A stretch of DNA of 7,205 bases, taken from assembly GCA_035938015.1 (NCBI GenBank), contig DASZHJ010000192.1, positions 1 through 7,205 on the forward strand, given 5' to 3'. The notes under the pieces were generated by a model, which saw only the letters and a list, made by a program, of their open reading frames with translations, did not search any database and was not told the DNA's origin. The position numbers and the translations under genes were made by a program. This DNA comes from DASZHJ01 sp035938015. Its GTDB lineage: Bacteria; Pseudomonadota; Alphaproteobacteria; ATCC43930; CGMCC-115725. Below are positions 1 through 4,992 of this stretch, piece after piece; within the stretch, counting starts at the first letter, position 1; each line of letters starts with the position of its first letter.

Positions 1-136
1 TCACGCCGCCGACTTTGCTTTCCCCTTGCGTGTTGGTGGTCCACCAGGCGGAAAGACCTTCCAGCGTGGTCAATGCCTTGTAGACATCATTCAGGGAAGA
101 CGATTTGATTCCGACTTTGTGCAGAATATCGGGCAT
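1..136 (-). CDS. SRPBCC (AHSA1-like) domain protein, N-terminal part only
   Basis: The first 45 codons of a minus-strand gene are visible; the rest lies beyond the left edge. The start is ATG at 136-134, preceded by a perfect AAGGAG at 150-145 with an 8-nt spacer, so the start is well supported. The peptide begins MPDILHKVGIKSS and continues with V-Y-K-A-L-T-T, then L-S-A-W-W-T-T and ESKVGG. This is the usual opening of AHSA1/polyketide-cyclase-like SRPBCC proteins: a first beta strand, a short helix carrying Y-x-A-L-T, and the W-W-T-x-D/N-T-x-G signature. The fold is a helix-grip cavity that binds hydrophobic ligands; the ligand here cannot be inferred. The protein has no signal peptide and is probably cytosolic. 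It is divergent from the winged-helix gene starting at 242, with 105 bp between the starts. The TCA at positions 1-3 is not in frame and is not its stop codon. Confidence 0.85.
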   Translation of the reverse strand, partial: MPDILHKVGIKSSSLNDVYKALTTLEGLSAWWTTNTQGESKVGGV

Positions 137-241
137 ATCCGGATCTCCTTCTCGCGTACTGGTGGCTTTCGCTCGTTGGTTGCGAGGTAGACTTAGTGCC
201 GGAAATCGACAGATGAGAGTTACAAGTGTGGCGGGATTCCG
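137..241. promoter_or_regulatory. Divergent intergenic region between the SRPBCC and winged-helix genes
   Basis: These 105 bp separate the starts of two divergent genes, so promoters for both should lie here or inside the gene starts. The only clear signal is the minus-strand Shine-Dalgarno at 150-145. An 8-bp palindrome ATCCGGAT at 137-144 sits between that site and the SRPBCC start codon. I found no convincing -35/-10 pair for either strand and no longer dyad that would mark an operator. The promoter role rests on gene arrangement alone. Confidence 0.4.
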
Positions 242-1462
242 ATGGACTCGCTGATCACGGCTGCGGCGCGCGCACTCGCCGCGGGTGATCCCCTCGGCGC
301 ACTGAAGCGGGTGGCCTTGCGTGACGACGCGCCGGCCCTCGCGCTTCGAGGCATCGCGATGGCGCAGCTCGGCGATCTCGTTCGGGCGAAAGGTCTCTTG
401 CGACGTGCGGCGCGCGCCTTCGGCCCGAAAGAGGCGGTGGCCCGCGCGCGATGTGTCGTCGCCGAGGCCGAGATCGCACTCGTCTCGCGCGACCTGGGCT
501 GGCCTGCCAGCGCGCTCGAGGCAGCGCGGGCGACGCTCCAAACGCACGGCGACCGCGTAAATGCCGCGCATGCGCGCACACTCGAGGTCCGGCGCCTGCT
601 CCTGATCGGGCGCCTCGACGAGGCCGAGCAGGCGCTCGCCGAACTCGACCCCGCGCCCTTCCCGCCCGCGTCGAGGGCCGCCCACGAGCTGGTGGTTGCG
701 GGGATCGCGATGCGACGCCTGCAGACGAAGCCGGCGCGCGCGGCGCTCGCGCGGGCCGAGCGCGCCGCGCGCGAGGCAGACATCCCTGCGCTGACGGTGG
801 AGGTCGAAAGCGCATCCCTCGTCCTGAACACGCCGGCGGCGCGCCTGATTGCGCGTGGCGAGGAGCGGCCCCTCCTGCTCGAGGATGTCGAGGCGCTAGT
901 GGCGTCGAAGGCGCTCGTCGTGGACGCGTGCCGTCATGTCGTGCGTGAGGCACGCACCGTGATCTCGCTCGCGCGGCGTCCGGTGTTGTTCGCGCTCGCC
1001 CGCGCGCTCGGCGAGGCGTGGCCCGCAGACGCGCCGAGGGATACGCTCGTCATGCGGGCATTTCGAGCAAAGCACGCCGATGAATCGCATCGCGCACGGT
1101 TGCGAGTAGAGATCGGGCGGCTTCGCAGGGCGCTTCGGGCGCTGGCCGGCGTGAGCGCGACGAAGCAAGGGTTTGCGCTGGTGCCGCGCCGCGCACGCGA
1201 GGTCGTCGTGCTGGCGCGGCCCGTCGAAGAGCAGCATGCGGCGGTGCTGGCCTTCCTCGCCGACGGCGAGTCGTGGTCGAGCTCCGCCCTGGCGATTGCG
1301 CTTGGCGCCAGCCCGCGCACCGTGCAGCGGGCCCTCGATCCACTTGCGGCGGCAGGCAAGGTGCAGTCGTATGGTCGCGGGCGAGCGCGTCGTTGGATGA
1401 CCGGGCCCTTGCCGGGATTCACGACAACCTTGTTACTCCTCGGTCCACTACCGAGCGACTAG
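242..1462 (+). CDS. Helical-repeat protein with two C-terminal winged-helix domains (putative transcription factor)
   Basis: A 406-residue cytosolic protein. Residues 1-240 are rich in Ala, Leu, Arg and Glu and read as consecutive amphipathic helix pairs, resembling TPR-like or solenoid repeats. About residues 245-318 look like an OmpR/PhoB-type winged helix, with a recognition-helix-like stretch LRVEIGRLRRAL (287-298) and the wing-like T-K-Q-G-F-A-L-V-P ending near 315. About residues 332-385 form a second winged helix (AAVLAFLAD, then SSSALAIALGASPRTVQRALDPL, then a basic wing YGRGRARRWM), of the kind in MarR/ArsR-like regulators. There is no phospho-acceptor receiver domain, so any signal presumably enters through the helical part. 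The ATG at 242 is the natural start, though only a weak purine-rich site (GGCGGG) precedes it. The stop TAG lies inside a large palindrome. Its target is unknown; divergence from the SRPBCC gene makes that gene a candidate. The alternative is a non-regulatory DNA-binding protein. Confidence 0.82.
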   Translation: MDSLITAAARALAAGDPLGALKRVALRDDAPALALRGIAMAQLGDLVRAKGLLRRAARAFGPKEAVARARCVVAEAEIALVSRDLGWPASALEAARATLQTHGDRVNAAHARTLEVRRLLLIGRLDEAEQALAELDPAPFPPASRAAHELVVAGIAMRRLQTKPARAALARAERAAREADIPALTVEVESASLVLNTPAARLIARGEERPLLLEDVEALVASKALVVDACRHVVREARTVISLARRPVLFALARALGEAWPADAPRDTLVMRAFRAKHADESHRARLRVEIGRLRRALRALAGVSATKQGFALVPRRAREVVVLARPVEEQHAAVLAFLADGESWSSSALAIALGASPRTVQRALDPLAAAGKVQSYGRGRARRWMTGPLPGFTTTLLLLGPLPSD

Positions 1463-1512
1463 TGTGATGATCCGAAGTTCGAAAGCGAACTTCGGGATCT
1501 GAATCACACTAG
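1459..1512. repeat. 54-bp palindrome overlapping the stop codon of the winged-helix gene
   Basis: The outer arms CTAGTGTGAT (1459-1468) and ATCACACTAG (1503-1512) are perfect inverse complements. Inside them, 1469-1481 pairs with 1486-1499 with a single bulged G at 1496, leaving a 4-nt loop AAAG (1482-1485). Three unpaired bases (1500-1502) lie on the right side between the two stems. The TAG stop of the upstream gene (1460-1462) is part of the left outer arm. No run of T follows, so it is not a standard intrinsic terminator. It looks like a REP-like dispersed palindromic element or a small non-autonomous insertion; only one copy occurs in this window. Confidence 0.8.
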
Positions 1513-1532
1513 GGTCACTAAGGTCAGTGGCC
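1513..1532. repeat. Short inverted repeat next to the 54-bp palindrome
   Basis: GGTCACT (1513-1519) pairs with AGTGGCC (1526-1532) around a 6-nt loop, giving seven pairs of which one is G-T. It abuts the 54-bp palindrome directly, so it may be part of one composite element. At this length a chance occurrence cannot be excluded. Confidence 0.4.
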
Positions 1533-1539
1533 CGCTTAT

Positions 1540-1569
1540 CCCTGAAATTCCGTGTTACGAAATTCAGGG
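1540..1569. repeat. Imperfect hairpin just upstream of the beta-propeller gene
   Basis: CCCTGAAATTC (1540-1550) pairs with GAAATTCAGGG (1559-1569) at 10 of 11 positions, with an A-A mismatch and an 8-nt loop. It ends 21 nt before the ATG at 1591, so in the transcript it would fold in the 5' leader, upstream of the ribosome binding site. It could be the second half of a REP-like composite with the 1459-1512 palindrome or a leader structure. No T run follows it. Confidence 0.65.
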
Positions 1570-1590
1570 ACGGGACACAAGGATCGAAGC

Positions 1591-2268
1591 ATGAAACCAT
1601 CTGCAGCCGAAATCCTCCGTGAATATGGCCCGTTTCCGGGTGTCGAGAGCGTGCATGGGGTCACATATGACGGTCAGCAAGTCTGGTTTGCGTCCGGAGA
1701 CAAGCTGAATGCCTTCGATCCCGCGAGTGGGAAGGTGCTGCGCTCGATCGATGTCGCCGCGCACGCAGGAACAGCCTTCGACGGTCAGCACCTGTTTCAG
1801 ATCGCCGAGGATCGCATCCAGAAGATCGATCCGAAGACCGGTCGTGTGCTCGCGACGATCCCGGCGCCCGGTGGCGGCGGTGACTCCGGGCTCGCGTGGG
1901 CCGAAGGGACGCTCTGGGTGGGGCAGCATCGCGGTCGGAAGATCCATCAAGTCGATCCCGAAACAGGGGCGATTCTTCGTACCATCGAGTCCAATCGCGT
2001 CGTCACCGGGGTCACCTGGATCGACGGCGAGCTCTGGCACGGCACCTGGGAAGGTGACGAGAGCGATTTGCGGCGAGTCGATCCTCGAACGGGAGAGGTC
2101 CTGGAGAGGCTCGAGATGCCGCTCGGGGTCGGCGTGTCGGGGCTCGAGTCCGATGGCGGCGATCAGTTCTTCTGCGGAGGTGGCAGGAGCGGGAAGGTGC
2201 GAGCTGTCCGCCGGCCCAGGCGAGGCTCGGCAGCGGGTAAAACGTCTGTCCGGCCGCGTGCCGACTAG
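1591..2268 (+). CDS. Cytosolic five-bladed beta-propeller protein, glutamine cyclotransferase-like
   Basis: A 225-residue protein. The ATG at 1591 is chosen because AAGGA lies about 7 nt upstream and the reading frame before it runs through hairpin DNA. Five repeats of about 35-40 residues are visible, beginning near residues 21, 60, 99, 139 and 181. Most contain a G-V/L-T/A-W/F-x-D/E-G-x-L/V-W core followed by a D-P-x-T/S-G-x-V/I-L turn, as in FDPASGKVL, IDPKTGRVL, VDPETGAIL and VDPRTGEVL. Bacterial and plant glutaminyl cyclases are five-bladed propellers that cyclise N-terminal glutamine, and this protein resembles that superfamily; it could equally be a binding propeller of the YncE or SMP-30 type. 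It has no signal peptide, unlike classical secreted cyclases, so substrate and activity remain open. The last 15 residues are basic and low-complexity. The gene follows the winged-helix gene in the same direction after 128 bp of hairpin-rich spacer. Confidence 0.8.
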   Translation: MKPSAAEILREYGPFPGVESVHGVTYDGQQVWFASGDKLNAFDPASGKVLRSIDVAAHAGTAFDGQHLFQIAEDRIQKIDPKTGRVLATIPAPGGGGDSGLAWAEGTLWVGQHRGRKIHQVDPETGAILRTIESNRVVTGVTWIDGELWHGTWEGDESDLRRVDPRTGEVLERLEMPLGVGVSGLESDGGDQFFCGGGRSGKVRAVRRPRRGSAAGKTSVRPRAD

Positions 2269-2322
2269 GCCTGACGCTTCAGCCACGACGTGCCGCACCG
2301 CACGGCTCTCCGGTTCAGGGAA

Positions 2323-2350
2323 GGAGGTTGTGTTCCCCGCATCAACCACC
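2323..2350. repeat. Imperfect hairpin in the junction region
   Basis: GGAGGTTG (2323-2330) pairs with CAACCACC (2343-2350) at seven of eight positions around a 12-nt loop. It lies 55 bp after the propeller stop. There is no T tract, so a terminator role is doubtful. Confidence 0.35.
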
Positions 2351-2363
2351 ATTGGACTCGTCC

Positions 2364-2384
2364 TGCGCGGACTTGCTCCGCGCA
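2364..2384. repeat. Perfect 8-bp GC hairpin, possible terminator or leader structure
   Basis: TGCGCGGA (2364-2371) and TCCGCGCA (2377-2384) are perfect inverse complements around the loop CTTGC. The stem is stable, but the DNA after it has no run of T. It could be a Rho-independent-like pause for the left block, a leader hairpin of the transporter operon, or a half-site for a regulator. Confidence 0.45.
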
Positions 2385-2515
2385 TCGATGGCGGATCATC
2401 TGACAAGGCCGGCCACGCATGATTGTCGCTTGTCCGGAAGGCCAAACCGACGCAGATTGTGGCCGAGGGGCAGCGGGCCTCGCGTCGGGGCGTTGGTAAA
2501 AAGGGGAAAGTCAGC

Positions 2516-3343
2516 ATGCTCGGGATGTTCACGAGGGCGGCGCTCGCGTGCGTGCTGCTGGCCGGCTCTCTGGCCGCGCCGGCGCGCGCGGAGGACACGC
2601 TCGACAAGATCAAGCAGCGCGGCACCATCGTCGTCGGCGTCAAGAACGACTACCGGCCCTGGGGCTTCGTCGATCCCGCCGGCAAGATCGTCGGCATGGA
2701 GATCGACCTGGCGCAGGATGTCGCGACGCGCCTCGGCGTGAAGCTGGAGCTGATACCCGTCACCGGCGCCAACCGCATGGAATTCCTGAACCAGGGCCGG
2801 ATCGATCTGATCCTTGCGACCATGGGCGACACGCCCGAGCGCCGCAAAGTCGTCGGCATGATCGAGCCCAATTACTACGCCGGCGCGACCAACGTGCTCG
2901 CGCCCAAATCGGCGCAGCTCAAGCAGTGGACCGACCTCAAGGGCCGCAAGGTCTGCGCGGTGCAGGGCGCCTATTACAATCGCCGGGTCACCCAGCTCTA
3001 CGGGCCGGAACTTGTGGTCTTCCCCGCGGTGCCGGAAGCCATGAGCGCGCTCCAGGGCGGGAACTGCGTCGGATTTCTGTTCGACGATACGCTGATCGTC
3101 TCGACGCTCTCCGCGGGCGATCCCAAATGGCAGGATTATGAGATGCCGCTGGCGAGCGAGGATCCGCAAGCCTGGGCGATGGGCGCGAAGCTGGGCGATC
3201 TCGAGGCCCCGTTCGGCATGTTCCTGAAGAAGCTCAGCATCGACTGGCACAAGGCCGGCACGCTGGTCGAGCTTGAGAAGAAGTGGGGGATCAAGCCGAG
3301 CCCCTTCCTGCAGGAGATGCACGACAAGTACAAGGGCAGCTGA
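2516..3343 (+). CDS. Periplasmic solute-binding protein of an amino-acid-type ABC importer (SBP_bac_3 family)
   Basis: A 275-residue precursor. The ATG at 2516 follows AAGGGG (2501-2506) and opens a classical signal peptide: short basic N-terminus, hydrophobic core ALACVLLAGSLAA and cleavage site near A-R-A|E-D (25/26). The mature part starts like the family (DKIKQRGTIVVGVKNDYRPWGF), followed by G-M-E-I-D-L-A. G-R-I-D-L-I-L-A-T-M-G-D-T-P-E-R-R (94-110) holds Arg109, the position that binds the ligand carboxylate in this family. F-D-D (189-191) matches the Asp that binds the ligand amino group. Both point to an amino-acid-like zwitterion. Cys147 and Cys184 could form a disulfide in lobe 2. It would capture substrate in the periplasm and deliver it to the permeases encoded next. 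It is the first gene of the operon and is separated from the first permease gene by 43 nt holding a strong hairpin. The exact ligand is not deducible. Confidence 0.93.
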   Translation: MLGMFTRAALACVLLAGSLAAPARAEDTLDKIKQRGTIVVGVKNDYRPWGFVDPAGKIVGMEIDLAQDVATRLGVKLELIPVTGANRMEFLNQGRIDLILATMGDTPERRKVVGMIEPNYYAGATNVLAPKSAQLKQWTDLKGRKVCAVQGAYYNRRVTQLYGPELVVFPAVPEAMSALQGGNCVGFLFDDTLIVSTLSAGDPKWQDYEMPLASEDPQAWAMGAKLGDLEAPFGMFLKKLSIDWHKAGTLVELEKKWGIKPSPFLQEMHDKYKGS

Positions 3344-3347
3344 CGCG

Positions 3348-3373
3348 CGCCGGCGCGACGCCCCGCGCCGGTG
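3348..3373 (+). promoter_or_regulatory. Strong intercistronic hairpin after the binding-protein gene
   Basis: CCGGCGCG (3350-3357) and CGCGCCGG (3364-3371) are perfect inverse complements around the loop ACGCCC. One G-T and one C-G pair extend the stem to 3348-3373. It begins 4 nt after the binding-protein stop and ends at the purine-rich GACGGGA (3373-3379) that should serve as ribosome binding site for the permease at 3387. In other binding-protein operons (malE-malF, hisJ-hisQ) an intercistronic structure at this place stabilises the upstream mRNA and lowers permease expression. The same role is inferred here. Confidence 0.6.
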
Positions 3374-3386
3374 ACGGGAATTGGGA

Positions 3387-4133
3387 ATGGAGCGGATTGC
3401 CGACTTCTTTCGCTGGCTCAACGACGCCCACGGCGTCAATCTCTCGATTTTCTACGATGCGTTCGACCGCAGCCGGTTTCTGGAGGGGCTGTGGACGACC
3501 GTCGAGCTGTCGACGATCTGCACGGCGCTCAGCCTCGCCATCGGCGTCCTCGGCGCCTGGCTTCAGGGCGCCCGCTTCGGCCCGGTGCGCCAGCTGGTGC
3601 AGGCCTATATCCAGTTCTTCCGGAACACGCCGCCGTTGGTCCAGCTGTTCTTCTTCTACTTCGCGATCGGCAACGAGCTTCCGCATGTGCTCGACGAGCA
3701 CGGCATGCTCGTGCCGCCGATCAGCAACGTCGGCTGGGCGATCCTGTCGCTCTCGCTGTTCGCGGGGGCGTTCAACGTCGAGATCTTCCGGGCCGGCATC
3801 GAGGCGGTGCCGCGCGCCATGGTCGAGGCCGCAGAGTCGCTCGGCTATAGCCGGCTCGGCATCTATTGGCACGTGCTCCTGCCGCTCGCCTTCCGCATCA
3901 GCCTGCCCGCCCTCAACAACAACCTGGTCAACCTGGTGAAGACCACGACGCTTGCCTATGCCATCGCGGTGCCGGAGCTGCTCTACGCGGCGGCGCAAAT
4001 CTGGTCCGAAGTCCTGAATGTGCGCGAGATGATGAACGTCCTGCTGGTGACCTACGTCGCGCTGATCGCGGTGCTGGTCGCCATCATGGCGCGCTGGGAG
4101 CGCGCGCTGCGCATCCCCGGCTATGACCCATGA
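3387..4133 (+). CDS. Amino-acid-type ABC transporter permease, first subunit (HisM/GlnP-like)
   Basis: A 248-residue inner-membrane protein. The ATG at 3387 follows GACGGGA at 3373-3379; an in-frame TTG six bases upstream is less likely. After a hydrophilic N-terminus with F-L-E-G-L-W-T-T-V-E (31-40), typical of this permease family, hydrophobic segments occur near 41-58, 74-95, 115-132, 178-200 and 216-236. The family motif Q-F-F-R-N-T-P-P-L-V-Q-L lies at 76-87. The cytoplasmic coupling loop E-A-A-E-S-L-G-Y (147-154) continues to H-V-L-L-P (162-166) and is canonical, so this subunit should dock fully onto the ATPase. It would form the translocation pore together with the second permease. Its last bases overlap the next gene by 4 nt (ATGA), which indicates translational coupling. 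Length and topology are normal for the family. Confidence 0.93.
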   Translation: MERIADFFRWLNDAHGVNLSIFYDAFDRSRFLEGLWTTVELSTICTALSLAIGVLGAWLQGARFGPVRQLVQAYIQFFRNTPPLVQLFFFYFAIGNELPHVLDEHGMLVPPISNVGWAILSLSLFAGAFNVEIFRAGIEAVPRAMVEAAESLGYSRLGIYWHVLLPLAFRISLPALNNNLVNLVKTTTLAYAIAVPELLYAAAQIWSEVLNVREMMNVLLVTYVALIAVLVAIMARWERALRIPGYDP

Positions 4134-4981
4134 CGACGCTGCCCGTTCTGCTGACGCCAGGGAAAGCGGCCCTCTCTCGACCGTCGGGCGACGGTTGGCG
4201 CGACCTCTTCGGTGGCGGCGCGCTGGGTGTCGTGCTCGCGGCACTCGGCATTTCGATCCTAGCCGGCAACGCGCACGCCGCGCCGAGCCTGGGTGGCTCG
4301 CCCGGCGTCCTCGCGATACTCCTCAAGTGGGCGCCGCTGGTCTTTCAGGGCTTCCTGTTCAATCTGCTGGTCAGCGTGCTGTCGATGCTGGCCGGCACCG
4401 GTTTGGGCCTTTGGCTCGGGCTCGGTCGGGTCTCGCAGCTCCGGGTGCTCAGGCGCGTGTCCGGCGCCGTGATCCAGTTCTTCCGCAACGCGCCGTGGCT
4501 CGTGCTGCTGTTCTACTGCATGTTCCTGCTGCCATTCTCGGTCAGCTTGCCGTTCGGGACGGTGCCGTTGCCGGATGCGGCCAAGGCGGTGATCGGGCTG
4601 TCGCTGCCGGTCATGGCGAACGTGGCGGAAATCGTCCGCGGCGGCGTTCAGTCCATTCCGTTGGAGCAGTGGGAATCCGGCGAGGCGCTGGCTTTCTCGC
4701 GGCGCCAGATCCTGTGGATGGTCATCCTGCCGCAATGCCTGCGGCGCATGATTCCGCCGTGGATGAACCTCTACGCCATCCTCACGATGTCGACGACGTT
4801 GATCTCGGTGGTGGGCATCCAGGATTCGATGACGCTGGCGCGCGCCGCCTTGGTGGCCGAGGGGCGCACCGAGCTCTTCATACCGATGTACCTGATGCTG
4901 CTCTCCTGGTTCTTTCTCTATTGCTATCCCATCGCGCGCGGGACCGCGGCACTCGAGCGGGGTTTCCGGGTGCGAATTTGA
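4130..4981 (+). CDS. Amino-acid-type ABC transporter permease, second subunit (HisQ/GlnP-like)
   Basis: A 283-residue inner-membrane protein whose ATG overlaps the stop of the first permease (ATGA at 4130-4133). A polar N-terminal tail of about 28 residues is followed by hydrophobic segments near 30-48, 68-98, 124-140, 152-166, 213-230 and 250-268. Q-F-F-R-N-A-P-W-L-V-L-L (116-127) corresponds to the family's R-N/G-T-P motif. The coupling loop reads E-S-G-E-A-L-A-F (182-189) and ends M-V-I-L-P-Q (197-202). Compared with the first subunit, both alanines of E-A-A and the conserved glycine are substituted, so the loop is degenerate although the overall pattern is intact. It should form a heterodimer with the first permease. 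The N-terminal hydrophobic segment ending in A-G-N-A-H-A-A could be mistaken for a signal peptide but is more likely the first membrane helix. Confidence 0.92.
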   Translation: MTTLPVLLTPGKAALSRPSGDGWRDLFGGGALGVVLAALGISILAGNAHAAPSLGGSPGVLAILLKWAPLVFQGFLFNLLVSVLSMLAGTGLGLWLGLGRVSQLRVLRRVSGAVIQFFRNAPWLVLLFYCMFLLPFSVSLPFGTVPLPDAAKAVIGLSLPVMANVAEIVRGGVQSIPLEQWESGEALAFSRRQILWMVILPQCLRRMIPPWMNLYAILTMSTTLISVVGIQDSMTLARAALVAEGRTELFIPMYLMLLSWFFLYCYPIARGTAALERGFRVRI

Positions 4982-4992
4982 GCGCGGCTCGC

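Larger units (their letters stand above)
2269..2515. other. 247-bp non-coding junction between the propeller gene and the transporter operon
   Basis: No reading frame here resembles a protein. In-frame codons from 2423 up to the ATG at 2516 have no signal-peptide or domain character and are taken as leader. The region contains the hairpins at 2323-2350 and 2364-2384, and a weak sigma70-like pair: TTGTCC at 2430-2435 and CAGATT at 2453-2458, 17 bp apart, matching consensus at 4 and 3 of 6 positions. Position implies that it carries the promoter of the downstream operon. No riboswitch that I can recognise is present. Confidence 0.5.

Noticed and set aside
1459..1569. Hairpin cluster as an intrinsic transcription terminator
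   Set aside because: None of the stems is followed by a T-rich tract on either strand, so an intrinsic terminator cannot be claimed.
2430..2458. Promoter TTGTCC/CAGATT for the transporter operon as a separate feature
   Set aside because: Spacing is ideal, but matches are only 4 of 6 and 3 of 6. In GC-rich DNA this is close to chance, so it is mentioned only within the junction entry.
2423..2515. N-terminal extension of the binding protein to an upstream start at 2423
   Set aside because: It would bury the signal peptide behind 31 charged residues. The ATG at 2516 has a suitably spaced purine-rich site and a textbook signal sequence.
1564..2643. 359-codon open frame on the minus strand across the propeller gene, the junction and the binding-protein start
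   Set aside because: It crosses three unrelated regions and antisense coding DNA, shows no domain and has no supported start. The plus-strand proteins explain the region better.
2396..3439. Minus-strand frame of 347 codons opposite the binding-protein gene
   Set aside because: It is antisense to a gene with signal peptide and family motifs. Its composition is typical of a shadow frame.
4123..4992. Upstream extension of the ATPase frame to an ATG at 4123
   Set aside because: The extension translates the second permease gene in the wrong frame and gives a low-complexity Arg/Ala/Gly sequence. ABC ATPases of this family begin shortly before the first beta strand.
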